From Streptomyces sp. NBC_01669 (lineage in GTDB: Bacteria; Actinomycetota; Actinomycetes; Streptomycetales; Streptomycetaceae), in assembly GCF_026339735.1 (NCBI RefSeq), contig NZ_JAPEQG010000002.1, positions 496,001 to 560,000 of the forward strand: 64,000 bases of DNA, given 5' to 3'. This document shows positions 1-8,542 of this stretch, piece after piece; the first letter of the stretch is position 1; every line of letters begins with the position of its first letter. The position numbers were made by a program, and so were the translations under genes. Under the pieces are notes generated by a model. That model did not search any database. It saw only the letters and a list, made by a program, of their open reading frames with translations, and was not told where the DNA came from.

Positions 1-665
1 GAGATGTGCCAGGTCAGCCCCAAGTCGAGCCGTTCGGCCAGGCTCGCGGCCCCGGTGAACAGTTCGTCGCTGGCCAGGTCGTGGCCGACGAGTGTCACCC
101 ACCCGGTGACCGGTCCGGTGACCGGCAGGGACCGGACGATGTCCTCCTGCCGGGCGAGCACCTCGTGCGCGGGCGCGCCGAGCGGCACGTCCTTGGCGTC
201 CCAGCCCCAGCCGCCGACCCGTGCGCGGACACCCGCCGCGCCCAGACCGGCGGCGACGCGTTCGGGGTAGGCCACCGTGCCCGGCTCCAGCACCGTGGTG
301 ATGCCCCGGGACAAACACTCGACGGCGGTGATGGTCGCGGCCAGTTCGTCGTCGTCACCGTCGGCGTGGGCGTGCAGCGGGACGATCCAGTCGAAGATCG
401 ACTCCTGCGAGCCGATGCTGTCCGGGATCGTGCTGCGTACGAGGGGGTCGACGGTCGTGTGCTGGTGTGCGTCGATCAGGCCCGGGATGACGACACAGCC
501 CGACGCGTCGATCTCCCGCGCTCCAGGGAAGCGGGCGCGCAGTTCCTCGGCCGTGCCGAGCGCGGCGATGCTGTTCTCCGACACGGCGACCGTGGCACCG
601 GTGAGGACGCGCCGCGCGGAGTCCATCGTGACGACGTCGCCACCCACGATCAGCAGGTCGCTCAT
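1..665 (-). CDS. Amidohydrolase, 5' part, runs off the left edge
   Basis: The reading frame starts at ATG 665 and is open to base 1, so about 221 N-terminal residues are visible. It begins MSDLLIVGGDVVTMD, and residues 60-70 read IPGLIDAHQHT, the first metal-binding HxH of the amidohydrolase superfamily (chlorohydrolase / SAH-deaminase-like). A following GITTVLEPG also fits the fold. The family removes amino or halide groups from ring or nucleoside-like substrates with a bound metal in the cytoplasm; the substrate here cannot be told. The start overlaps the stop of an upstream oxidoreductase remnant as ATGA, suggesting old translational coupling. The second metal-site histidines and the C-terminus lie outside the window. 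Confidence 0.8.
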   Translation of the reverse strand, partial: MSDLLIVGGDVVTMDSARRVLTGATVAVSENSIAALGTAEELRARFPGAREIDASGCVVIPGLIDAHQHTTVDPLVRSTIPDSIGSQESIFDWIVPLHAHADGDDDELAATITAVECLSRGITTVLEPGTVAYPERVAAGLGAAGVRARVGGWGWDAKDVPLGAPAHEVLARQEDIVRSLPVTGPVTGWVTLVGHDLASDELFTGAASLAERLDLGLTWHI

Positions 666-982
666 GGGTTGATCACGCCCTTGCCGATGGGTGAATGCGG
701 GCGGTCGGCGCGGGCGGTGATCGACCGGGACCCGGGGTCTCGGACGACCGAGCCATCCGCAGCACCGGTCGACGCCTCCGATGCGCCGAAGTCCGTTCCC
801 GGCACGTGCGCGGGACAGCGGCCAGGGGTCGGGCCCGCACCCTTGACCTGTGGCAGGGCCGGGCGGTTCGGCCCACGGTACGCGACGTCGACGAGGTCGC
901 TCGGTCTGCGTTTCCGTTCCGGGACGTCCTGCGGGAACACCCCCTCGTACCCGCCGAATTCGGTCTGCACCATGGCTCGCAC
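662..982 (-). pseudogene. Quinone oxidoreductase / zinc-type dehydrogenase remnant with internal deletion
   Basis: The 106-residue frame starts MRAMVQTEFGG, continues with VDVAYRGPNRPAL and reaches HVPGTDFG. These match the N-terminal 60 residues of MDR-family quinone oxidoreductases, in degraded form. After that the family signal stops and the frame ends GKGVINP, like an MDR C-terminus. A normal member has about 320-340 residues, so the Rossmann and central parts are missing. The stop overlaps the next gene start (ATGA at 662-665), as expected if this was once the first gene of that operon. A functional short protein is unlikely. Confidence 0.5.
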
Positions 983-1167
983 CGCGCAGCCTCCTCACCT
1001 TCACCCGTCTCGCATTGCGAGTCGGTGGAACGTATTGTGAGGTACTCTGCCGCCGCTGCCCGATGGTGTCAACGCTCCTGCACCACTTCTTCGCCTCGTC
1101 GGCGTTTCACTTCTTCACAACGCCGACAGCCCAGGTGGCGACGGGTGGAGGCCGGTGAAAAGACAGC

Positions 1168-1198
1168 CGTCGCCGGGCCGCGAGGCGGCTCGGCGACG
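1168..1198. terminator. 14-bp hairpin
   Basis: CGTCGCCGGGCCGC at 1168-1181 pairs with 1185-1198 around the loop GAG, with one G-T pair. There is no T-tract. It may act as a terminator in this otherwise gene-free stretch. Confidence 0.35.
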
Positions 1199-1406
1199 AG
1201 TGAGATGCCGGTTCCGCGTCCGGCCGACAAGGAATGAGCGAGTGCCGTTTCAGCGCGAAGTCGTGAGCCGCTGTCAGTGCGGTACGGTGCCGCCCGGCGC
1301 CCACCCGCACGGATCACCCGGACCAAGGGTCGGTACACACCGTTGTCGTCCTCAGGCACGCGCGGACGGTGCCACGGTCCGCCGCCCGCGCGGCGGGTCA
1401 GTCACC

Positions 1407-1423
1407 GGTCCGGGTTCCGGACC
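1407..1423. terminator. Small hairpin downstream of the aldehyde dehydrogenase
   Basis: GGTCCGG and CCGGACC pair around GTT, about 50 bases past the stop of the minus-strand aldehyde dehydrogenase. The stem is only 7 bp and has no T-tract, so this is a weak terminator candidate. Confidence 0.3.
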
Positions 1424-1474
1424 GCTTGTCCGGCGCTCCGGCGGTGACCCCCGTCGCACCCGTCGCGTCCGGTC

Positions 1475-2923
1475 TCAGCGGGCCAGCAGCCGGATGGCCA
1501 CGCCCTTCTCCTGGGTGTACTCGCGCAGCGCCGCGTACCCGCCGCCCCTGCTGAAGCCGCTGTCCTTCTGCATGTTGAACGGAAAGCCGATCACTCCGGC
1601 GTCGTGGAACTGATTGACCGCCACCTGCCCGGAGCGGACATCCTTCGCCAGCCGCAGCGCCCGCGAGATGTCGTTGGTCCAGACGCATGCCAGGAGACCG
1701 AAGTCGGTGGCGTTCATCAACTCTGTCGCCTCGGCGGTGTCGCGGAACGACTGGACGGCGAGAACCGGACCGAAGACCTCCTCGCGGGCGACGCGCATGC
1801 GCGTTTCCACGCGGTCGAACACGGCCGGCCGGACGAACCACCCCTCGTCGGCGGTTCCGCCACCGGTGACCAGCCGAGCCCCCTCGCGAGGTGCTTGCGC
1901 CAGAAAGCCGCTGACGCGGGCGAACTGCGCGGCACTGACCAACGGCCCCATGTCCGGGTCGGCCTCCCACGGCCCGGTCGTGACCGCGGCCATGGCGGCG
2001 GCGACCCGCTCCACCACCTCATCGTGCACCGACGCCTCCACGAGCAGCCGGGAACCGGCGTAGCAGTTCTGCCCCGCGTTCTCGGTGATGGAGGTGACGA
2101 TCGCGGGGATCGCCGTGTCGAGGTCGGCGTCGGCGAAGAGCACGTTCGGCGACTTGCCGCCGAGTTCCAGCTTCACCGGGACGAGGTTCTGTGCTGCGGC
2201 CGCCATGATCGCCCGCCCGGTGGCGGTGGAGCCGACGAAGCTGATGTGGTCGACCCCCGGGTGCGAGGTGAGGGCGACGCCCGCCTCGGGGCCGAGGCCC
2301 GCCACGACGTTGATCACACCCGGCGGGAAACCGGCGCGGCGGGCGAGTTCGGCGAGTGCGAACGGGGCCAGCGGTGCGATCTCGGACGGCTTGAGGACGA
2401 CGGTGTTGCCCGCGGCGAGCGCCGGCGCCACGTTCGCGGCGGTGAGCACGGCGGGGACGTTCCACGGGATGACGATGGCGCACACGCCGTACGGCTCGGG
2501 AACCGTGTAGCCCAGGTAGTCGGGACTGCGGGTCGGCAGCGTGACCCCGGTGAGCTTGTCGGCCGCGCCGGCGAAGTAGTCAATGATGCCGTGGGCAATG
2601 TAGATGTTCGTCCGGCCCCCGGACAGGGGTTTGCCGACGTCCTGTGCCTCGACGGCCGCGAGCGCCTCGATCTCGGCGATGATGAGGTCGGCCCAGCGCC
2701 GGATCAGCGCCCCGCGCTCGCTCGGGTTGGTCGCCGCCCAGGCGGGGAAGGCGCGGCGCGCCGCGGTGACCGCGTCGTCCACATCGGCGCGGCCCGCCCG
2801 GGCGACCTCGGTGATCACCTGTCGGGTGGCCGGATCGAGGACGTCCAGCGTGCCGCCGTCGCGGGCCGCCACCCACGTGCCGTCGATGAAGTGCTGGGAG
2901 GAAGGAAAGCCAATAGCCGCCAT
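1475..2923 (-). CDS. NAD(P)-dependent aldehyde dehydrogenase
   Basis: The 482-residue protein is full length for the ALDH superfamily. It shows FIDGTWV near the N-terminus, the Rossmann part (VIPWNVP, LKPSEIAP), the catalytic glutamate motif LELGGKSPN and the catalytic cysteine in NAGQNCYAGSRL. It oxidises an aldehyde to the carboxylic acid in the cytoplasm. It is divergent from an alcohol dehydrogenase 73 bases away and close to a P450 fusion. Alcohol, aldehyde and acid steps may therefore act on the same aromatic or aliphatic compound. ATG 2923 is chosen because homology starts just after it; a longer open frame upstream has no family similarity. Confidence 0.9.
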   Translation of the reverse strand: MAAIGFPSSQHFIDGTWVAARDGGTLDVLDPATRQVITEVARAGRADVDDAVTAARRAFPAWAATNPSERGALIRRWADLIIAEIEALAAVEAQDVGKPLSGGRTNIYIAHGIIDYFAGAADKLTGVTLPTRSPDYLGYTVPEPYGVCAIVIPWNVPAVLTAANVAPALAAGNTVVLKPSEIAPLAPFALAELARRAGFPPGVINVVAGLGPEAGVALTSHPGVDHISFVGSTATGRAIMAAAAQNLVPVKLELGGKSPNVLFADADLDTAIPAIVTSITENAGQNCYAGSRLLVEASVHDEVVERVAAAMAAVTTGPWEADPDMGPLVSAAQFARVSGFLAQAPREGARLVTGGGTADEGWFVRPAVFDRVETRMRVAREEVFGPVLAVQSFRDTAEATELMNATDFGLLACVWTNDISRALRLAKDVRSGQVAVNQFHDAGVIGFPFNMQKDSGFSRGGGYAALREYTQEKGVAIRLLAR

Positions 2924-2996
2924 GAAGGGAGCATTGACCGGCCCTGTCACGCATGTCAATATGCAGTCTCGCTTTGTGAGGCGCTGAGGAGGCCCC

Positions 2997-4079
2997 GTGC
3001 GTGCCACCGCCGCTCTGCTGGAGCAGCCCGGACAGCCGTTCGTCCTGACCGAAGTGGACCTGGAAGATCCCCGCCCGGACGAGGTGCTCGTCCGCGTCGC
3101 CGCCGTCGGTGTCTGCGGTACGGACCTTGAGTTCGCCCGCTTCTTCCCCACGCCCGCGCTGCTCGGGCACGAAGGGGCGGGCATCGTCGAGAAGGTCGGC
3201 GCACAGGTCACCTCCGTATGTCCGGGCGACCACGTCGCCATGTCTTTCACATCGTGCGGTACCTGCGCCCTGTGCCTGACGGGCTCGCCCGCCTACTGCC
3301 GCAGCTTCGACGCGGTGAACTTCTCCGGCCGCCGGCCCGACGGCTCCACCGCGGTGACCCACGGGGGGCTGGAGGTCAACGCGCACTTCCTCGGTCAGTC
3401 CTCGTTCGCCGGCCATGTCGTCGCACCGGAGCGGGCGGTCGTCCGGATCGACCCGTCGTGGGACCTGCTGCGGGCCGGACCGTTCGGCTGCGGCTTCCAG
3501 ACCGGAGCGGGCGGTGTGCTCAATGTGCTGCGGCCGCGCCCCGGCTCGTCGATCGCGGTCTTCGGGGTCGGGGCCGTCGGCGTGGCCGCCGTCATCGCCG
3601 CCTCGCTGAGCGGCTGCGAGGTCATCGCGGCCGTCGACGTGAACACGGCCAAGCTCGAAGCGGCGCGCGGCTTCGGAGCCACGCACTGCGTCGACTCCTC
3701 GGCCGAGGGGACCGCCGGGCAACTGGCCGACCTGGTGCCCGAGGGGTTCGACTTCGTGATCGACACGACTGGGCGCGAGGACGTCCTGCGCACCGCCGTG
3801 GAGGCTCTCGGGCCGCTCGGTCACGCCGGTGTCATCGGCGTCGGCCCCAGCGAGACGATGAGCTTCGACTGGCGCAGCATCCTCAACGGACGCACGGTCA
3901 CCGGCATCGTCGCCGGGTCCAGCCTGCCGAGACTGTTCCTGCCGCAGTTGCTCGAACTCAACGCCAGGGGCCGGTTCCCGGTCGAGAAGATGATCACCTA
4001 CTTCCCGTTCGAGCAGATCAACGAGGCCGTCGCAGCAGTCCGGTCCGGCTCGGTCGGCAAAGCCGTGCTGACCTTCTGA
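2997..4079 (+). CDS. Zinc-dependent aryl-alcohol-type dehydrogenase
   Basis: The 360-residue MDR-family protein starts at GTG 2997 with GAGGAGG five bases upstream. Catalytic zinc ligands sit in GVCGTD (Cys) and LGHEGAG (His-Glu). The four-cysteine structural zinc loop is represented by CGTCALC and AYC. The NAD-binding glycine motif reads VFGVGAVG. The FGCGFQTGAG segment is typical of the benzyl/aryl-alcohol dehydrogenase subgroup (XylB/AreB-like). It probably interconverts an aromatic alcohol and its aldehyde, with the divergent aldehyde dehydrogenase taking the product onward. Start spacing and the short divergent gap suggest shared control. Confidence 0.88.
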   Translation: MRATAALLEQPGQPFVLTEVDLEDPRPDEVLVRVAAVGVCGTDLEFARFFPTPALLGHEGAGIVEKVGAQVTSVCPGDHVAMSFTSCGTCALCLTGSPAYCRSFDAVNFSGRRPDGSTAVTHGGLEVNAHFLGQSSFAGHVVAPERAVVRIDPSWDLLRAGPFGCGFQTGAGGVLNVLRPRPGSSIAVFGVGAVGVAAVIAASLSGCEVIAAVDVNTAKLEAARGFGATHCVDSSAEGTAGQLADLVPEGFDFVIDTTGREDVLRTAVEALGPLGHAGVIGVGPSETMSFDWRSILNGRTVTGIVAGSSLPRLFLPQLLELNARGRFPVEKMITYFPFEQINEAVAAVRSGSVGKAVLTF

Positions 4080-4105
4080 GCTGACCTTCTGAGCCGACCT
4101 TCTCG
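4067..4105 (+). repeat. 13-bp tandem triplication across a stop codon
   Basis: Three adjacent 13-bp units occur: two identical GCTGACCTTCTGA copies and one diverged GCCGACCTTCTCG. The first unit contains the stop codon of the alcohol dehydrogenase; the second repeats it out of frame. It looks like a recent slippage duplication with no obvious function. Confidence 0.7.
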
Positions 4106-4234
4106 GCGTTCTACGAGACGTTGTCAGGCTCAGCGGCACGCCTTAGGGTGACCGACACCGATGAGGCTGCTGGCATCCGGTGGCGCGGCCGGACAACACC
4201 GCGCACAGTTCCGAGCACGTGGAGCGTGCCCACC

Positions 4235-6454
4235 ATGTCCGCTGACTTCGACATCGCTTCCGACATCGACTTCGACCACCACTCCGACAAAGCCAACGCC
4301 GATCCGGTCGCCTACTACGCGGGCTTCCGTGAGAGCTGCCCGGTAGGCCGCTCGGCTGCCCATGGTGGCTTCCACTACACGACGCGGTACGCCGACGTGG
4401 CCCGTATCGCCCGCGACGACGCGACGTTCTCCTCAGCTCGCGGCGACCACGGCGGGCAGGGGGTCGGCATCGTCATCCCCAAAGGACCTGGGCTCGAACA
4501 GTATCCGATCGAGCTGGACCCGCCGCGTGCGACCGAGTACCGGGAACTGATCAACCCGCTGCTGACCCCGGAGGCGGTCGGCCAACTGGTTCCCATGATC
4601 GAGCGCCATGCCGCCCGCGTCCTGGACGACTTCATCGAGCTGGGCTCCTGCGATTTCGTCCGCGACCTCACCAACCCGCTGCCCGCCGCGGTCACCCTGG
4701 ACTGGCTGGGTTTCCCCGAGGAGGACTGGGCAAAGCTGGCCGGGCCGATCCACGACATCTTCGCCGCACCGGCCGACAGCGAGCGCGCCGTGCGCGGGGC
4801 CGCGGGGCTGGCCCATATGGACCAGCGCATCCGCGAGTTGATCGCCGAGCGCCGCTCCGCACCACGGGCCGACGCGGTCAGCGCGCTCGTTGCCGGCCGA
4901 CGCGCCGACGGCAGCGCGTTCGTCGAGGACGAACTGGTGTCGGTGATCGGCCTGCTCATCGCGGGCGGCGTCGACACCACCACCTCCCTGACCGGATCGA
5001 CGCTCGTCCACCTCGCCCGCCACCCCGAGCAGCGCCGGCGGCTGATCGACTCCCCCGATCTGCTGGACAGCGCGACCGAGGAATTCCTCCGCGCGTTCGC
5101 CCCGTCGCAGTCGATGGCGCGCACGGTCACCAGGGAGGTCGAGGTCGGTGGCTGCCCGATGCACGCGGGCGACCGGGTGCTGATCCCATGGGTCGCCGCG
5201 AACCATGACCCCGCTGTGTTCCCCGACCCCACGCAGATACGCCTCGACCGAGACGCCAGCCGCCACCTCAGCTTCGGCATCGGATCGCACCGGTGCGCCG
5301 GCGCCCACCTCGCCCGGGCCATGTTCCGCGCGATGATGACGCAGGTCCTGACCAGGCTGCCCGACTACCGGGTGATCGAGGAGGGGCTCGTTCCCTACCC
5401 CACGCGCGGCAACCAGTCCGGCTGGGACGCGGTCCCGGCGGTCTTCGCGCCCGGTCCCCGGGCGGCAGCGACGGCAGGCACGGCCCGCGCGCTGAGCACG
5501 CCCACCCCGCTGCGGGTGACCGCGGTGCGTGCCGCGACCGAGGGCGTCGTCGCCGTCGACCTCGGCCTGCCGGACGGAGGTGAACTCCCCGCGTGGCGGC
5601 CCGGGGCGCACGTCGAGCTGCGTCTGCCCTCGGGCCGACTGCGTCAGTACTCGCTGTGCGGTGACCCCGCCGACGCCACGACCTGGCGCATCGGGGTCCT
5701 GCGCGAGCCCCAGGGGCGGGGCGGTTCGGCCGAACTCCACGAACTCGCCCGCCCCGGAGTCACGTTCGCGGTACGCGGGCCGCGCAACCACTTCCCGCTC
5801 GCCGAGGCGCCGTCCTACCTGTTCCTCGCCGGCGGCATCGGCATCACACCGATCCTCGCCATGGTCCGCGAGGCCGCGGCACGTGGCACGCCCTTCACCG
5901 TCGTGTACGGCGGACGGACCCGCTCGACCATGGCGTTCGCCGACGAACTCGCCGCCGTCGCCGGCGACGCGCTCACCCTGCTCCCGCAGGACGAGGCCGG
6001 GCTGCCGGACCTCCCCCGGCTGCTGGGCGGGCTGGACGCGGACACCGCCGTGTACGTATGCGGGCCGACACCGATGCTGGCGGCAGTCGAGCGCGAGTGC
6101 ACCCTCCTGAATCTCACCGACCGGCTGCACCTGGAGCGCTTCACCGCAGGCGACGACCTCGAAACGACGTTCGACGCCACGGAGAACCGGACCTTCGAAG
6201 TCCAGCTCGCGCGCACCGGCGGCACGCTCACCGTACCGCCCGACCGCCGCCTCATCGAGGTCCTGCGCGATGCCGTGAGCGGCCTGTCCTACGACTGCGA
6301 GAAGGGATACTGCGGCGCCTGCGAGACCCGCGTCCTCGCCGGGACACCGGAGCACCGGGATTCCGTACTCAGCGACGAAGAACGCCTCGCCGGGCGCACC
6401 ATGATGATCTGCGTCGGGCGCTGCCAGAGCGACCGACTCGTCCTGGACCTCTGA
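4235..6454 (+). CDS. Self-sufficient cytochrome P450 fused to a phthalate-dioxygenase-reductase-type module
   Basis: The 739-residue protein contains a complete electron chain. Residues 1-400 are a bacterial P450: I-helix AGGVDTTTS, ExxR in EEFLR, and heme loop FGIGSHRCAGAHLA. Residues 415-640 are an FMN/NAD reductase: RQYSL for flavin, GGIGITPIL and CGPTPML for the nucleotide. The C-terminal 85 residues are a plant-type [2Fe-2S] ferredoxin with YDCEKGYCGACETR and a last cysteine in MMICVG. This order is that of CYP116B-type enzymes, which hydroxylate or O-dealkylate substrates using NAD(P)H without partner proteins. ATG 4235 has GGAG ten bases upstream; an earlier in-frame start adds residues without P450 similarity. 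The flanking alcohol and aldehyde dehydrogenases fit oxidation of its product. Confidence 0.93.
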   Translation: MSADFDIASDIDFDHHSDKANADPVAYYAGFRESCPVGRSAAHGGFHYTTRYADVARIARDDATFSSARGDHGGQGVGIVIPKGPGLEQYPIELDPPRATEYRELINPLLTPEAVGQLVPMIERHAARVLDDFIELGSCDFVRDLTNPLPAAVTLDWLGFPEEDWAKLAGPIHDIFAAPADSERAVRGAAGLAHMDQRIRELIAERRSAPRADAVSALVAGRRADGSAFVEDELVSVIGLLIAGGVDTTTSLTGSTLVHLARHPEQRRRLIDSPDLLDSATEEFLRAFAPSQSMARTVTREVEVGGCPMHAGDRVLIPWVAANHDPAVFPDPTQIRLDRDASRHLSFGIGSHRCAGAHLARAMFRAMMTQVLTRLPDYRVIEEGLVPYPTRGNQSGWDAVPAVFAPGPRAAATAGTARALSTPTPLRVTAVRAATEGVVAVDLGLPDGGELPAWRPGAHVELRLPSGRLRQYSLCGDPADATTWRIGVLREPQGRGGSAELHELARPGVTFAVRGPRNHFPLAEAPSYLFLAGGIGITPILAMVREAAARGTPFTVVYGGRTRSTMAFADELAAVAGDALTLLPQDEAGLPDLPRLLGGLDADTAVYVCGPTPMLAAVERECTLLNLTDRLHLERFTAGDDLETTFDATENRTFEVQLARTGGTLTVPPDRRLIEVLRDAVSGLSYDCEKGYCGACETRVLAGTPEHRDSVLSDEERLAGRTMMICVGRCQSDRLVLDL

Positions 6455-6458
6455 CCCT

Positions 6459-6491
6459 GGCCGGCCGACGGACCACGTCCGTCGGCCGGCC
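6459..6491 (+). terminator. Perfect 15-bp hairpin after the P450 fusion
   Basis: GGCCGGCCGACGGAC at 6459-6473 pairs without mismatch with 6477-6491 around the loop CAC, starting five bases after the P450 stop codon. There is no T-tract, as is common for Streptomyces terminators. Confidence 0.75.
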
Positions 6492-6703
6492 CCCTGGCAC
6501 CGGTCGACTCCCGCGGGGGCCGGCAGCAGGCGCGAGGTACCCCCGTCGACCCGCACTGCGGCCGAAGACACACGCCCAGAGCACCCTCGCGCTCTTCCCT
6601 CGGCGGCGTCGGCGACGCGCCGGCGGTAGCCGCACCGCGCCCAGCCACGCCCGCCCACCCGGGCTGCGGTCGTCGCAGCCGGCCGTGCGGAATACGAGAC
6701 CCA

Positions 6704-6801
6704 ACGTCCTGGCTGACCGGCTGCCGCCGCCCGCAGCGCCGCTACGAGCGCGAGGCCGAACACTTCCTCGCCTTCGTCGGCACAGCCAGTGGCCTCATCT
6801 G
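6704..6801 (+). pseudogene. C-terminal scrap of an IS5-type transposase
   Basis: One plus-strand frame reads WLTGCRRPQRRYEREAEHF and then LAFVGTASGLICYRR. This resembles the extreme C-terminus of IS5-group transposases (RRYER..HFLAF..IA..LI.YRRL). Nothing upstream extends the similarity. The gene-free 350-base gap between the P450 and the epoxide hydrolase therefore contains a terminator hairpin and this old fragment. Confidence 0.45.
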
Positions 6802-7794
6802 CTACCGCAGAGGGGACACCGCCGCGAGCCAGGAGGTCAGTAGCTGGTTGATCTCCTCGGGGCGTTCCTGCTGGAGCCAGTGGCCGCAGCCGTCCAGGAT
6901 GTGGGAGGAGACCAGCGAGGGAAGCGTGGTCGGGTAGGCGTTGATCGCATCGGCCATCCAGGTCGTGGAGGCGTCCAGGGCGCCGCCGATGAACAGGGAC
7001 GGCTGTATGAGGGGGGAGCCGCTGAAGTCGGAAAGGTCCTCCCAGTCGCGGTCCATATTCCGGTAGCGGTTGAGTGCTCCGGTCATGCCGGTGCGCTCGA
7101 ATTCCCCGGCGTAGTGGTCGAGATCGGCTTCGGTGAGCCATGAGGGCAGCCGGTCCTTGGGGAACCGGTCGCGCAGCGTTCCGCCGCGGCTGACGAAGTG
7201 TGGGTCGGGCTCCCCCTGCGCCGGCATGGTGTCGGCGGACAGGGCCGCGTAGAAGCCCGCGAGCCAGCCCCGGACGTCGGGCTCGATCTCGGCCTCGGCC
7301 CGACCCGGCTCCTGAAAGTACGAGACGTAGAACTCCTGGTCCCCGCCCATCTGCGCGAAGACGTCGCTGGGGCGGGGGCCGCCGGGCGGGGCGTAGGGAA
7401 CGCTCAACAGGCCCACCGCGCGGAAGACCTCGGGGTGGAGCAGGGCGGAGGTAGCCGCGATGTTCGAGCCCCAGTCGTGCCCGATGATCACCGCGGTTTC
7501 CTCGCCCAGGGCGTGCACCAGGGCGAGGTCGTCCTCCACGAAGGCGCGCATCCGGTACTCCTGCGGTGCGGACGGCTTGGAGGAACGGCCGTAGCCGCGC
7601 ACGTCGGGTGCGACCGCCCGGTATCCCGCCGCCGCGAGCGCCGGGAGCTGGTGGCGCCAGGAGTACCAGGACTCGGGGAAGCCGTGGACGAGCAGGACCA
7701 GTGGCCCGGTGCCCTGCTCGACCAGGTGCAGCCGTCCGGCGGGGGCGTCAATGGTGCGGTGGCGCAGGTCCGCGGACGGTGCGGGCTGGTACAT
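6802..7794 (-). CDS. Epoxide hydrolase, alpha/beta-hydrolase fold
   Basis: The 330-residue protein opens an epoxide to a diol. The oxyanion-hole motif HGFPESWYSW is near residue 35, the nucleophilic aspartate sits in IGHDWGS, and the catalytic histidine in CGHWLQQERP near the C-terminus. A cap region follows the nucleophile. ATG 7794 is preceded by GAGGAG at good distance; an upstream in-frame start would add 15 unrelated residues. It is divergent from an XRE-cupin regulator. Together with the nearby P450 it could hydrolyse a P450-made epoxide, which is inference. A haloalkane dehalogenase is less likely because the HGFPESW motif is epoxide-hydrolase-like. Confidence 0.88.
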   Translation of the reverse strand: MYQPAPSADLRHRTIDAPAGRLHLVEQGTGPLVLLVHGFPESWYSWRHQLPALAAAGYRAVAPDVRGYGRSSKPSAPQEYRMRAFVEDDLALVHALGEETAVIIGHDWGSNIAATSALLHPEVFRAVGLLSVPYAPPGGPRPSDVFAQMGGDQEFYVSYFQEPGRAEAEIEPDVRGWLAGFYAALSADTMPAQGEPDPHFVSRGGTLRDRFPKDRLPSWLTEADLDHYAGEFERTGMTGALNRYRNMDRDWEDLSDFSGSPLIQPSLFIGGALDASTTWMADAINAYPTTLPSLVSSHILDGCGHWLQQERPEEINQLLTSWLAAVSPLR

Positions 7795-7936
7795 GGCTTC
7801 TCCTCGGGTTCCCAGATGGCGGCGGTACACATCGATCATGCGTTGCGGCGCCTGGGGACGCGACTAGCGTTGTCACTTTGGCAAACTTGCAGGACAGGGG
7901 CGATGTGCGTAGACGGCAAGAGAGGGACAAGGCGAA

Positions 7937-8536
7937 ATGACGGATGACGACATCGCTGGTGTGCTGGCCGCCATGGGGCCGCGGCTGCGGGTCTCGCGTG
8001 AACGGCGCGGGGACACACTCACCGACGTGAGCCGCGCAACCGGCATCTCCCTCAGCACGCTGTCGCGGGTCGAGAACGGTCGACGCAAGCCGAACCTGGA
8101 ACTGCTGCTACACCTGGCGAAGGCCTACGGCGTATCCCTGGACGAGCTGGCCGGCACCGCGCCCGCCACGGTGGAAAAACCGCACAGTCCGCCGCCCCAG
8201 CGTCCGGTGGACGACAAGGCGGTGTTGCCTCTGACCCACTACGTCGGGGGCGTGCATGCCCACAAGCACGTCCTGCCCGCAACCGACGACCAGCCGCCAC
8301 GGCCACGCCAGGTGTCGCACGAAGGTTACGAATGGCTGTGCGTGCTCTCCGGACGGCTGTGGCTGGCGCTCGGCGAACACGACCTCGTCCTCACTGCTGG
8401 GGAAGTCGCCGAGTTCGACACCCGTACCCCTCACGGAGTCGCCAACGCCGGGCTCGGCGGACCGGTCGAATACCTGATCATGTTCGGGCCGCAGGGCGAA
8501 CGCCTACGACACCGCGTCCAACCAACGGCCAACTGA
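7937..8536 (+). CDS. XRE-family regulator with C-terminal cupin domain
   Basis: The 199-residue protein has an N-terminal helix-turn-helix (residues 10-65: LRVSRERRGDTLTDVSRATG followed by ISLSTLSRVENGRRKP) and a C-terminal cupin from about residue 95 (EGYEWLCVLSGRLWLALGEH, then DTRTPHGVAN). Such proteins bind DNA and sense a small ligand through the cupin. It is divergent from the epoxide hydrolase across 142 bases that contain GCAAACTTGC at 7881-7890, a possible operator. An IS6 remnant begins seven bases after its stop codon, so its natural 3' context is lost. ATG 7937 gives the complete HTH. Confidence 0.88.
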   Translation: MTDDDIAGVLAAMGPRLRVSRERRGDTLTDVSRATGISLSTLSRVENGRRKPNLELLLHLAKAYGVSLDELAGTAPATVEKPHSPPPQRPVDDKAVLPLTHYVGGVHAHKHVLPATDDQPPRPRQVSHEGYEWLCVLSGRLWLALGEHDLVLTAGEVAEFDTRTPHGVANAGLGGPVEYLIMFGPQGERLRHRVQPTAN

Positions 8537-8542
8537 GACAAC

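Larger units (their letters stand above)
983..1474. other. Intergenic stretch between two minus-strand genes, no gene seen
   Basis: No reading frame here resembles a protein family. It holds two hairpins, annotated separately, and otherwise only unremarkable high-GC sequence. It must contain the promoter of the minus-strand remnant/amidohydrolase unit, but no clear -35/-10 pair is visible. Confidence 0.4.

Noticed and set aside
1604..3130. Long plus-strand frame opposite the aldehyde dehydrogenase
   Set aside because: Composition (runs of Arg, Gly, Asp) and lack of homology show it is a shadow of the minus-strand gene.
4433..7141. Very long open frame on the minus strand opposite the P450 fusion
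   Set aside because: It is the antisense shadow of the high-GC P450 gene; it has no homology or ribosome site, and its composition follows the opposite codon pattern.
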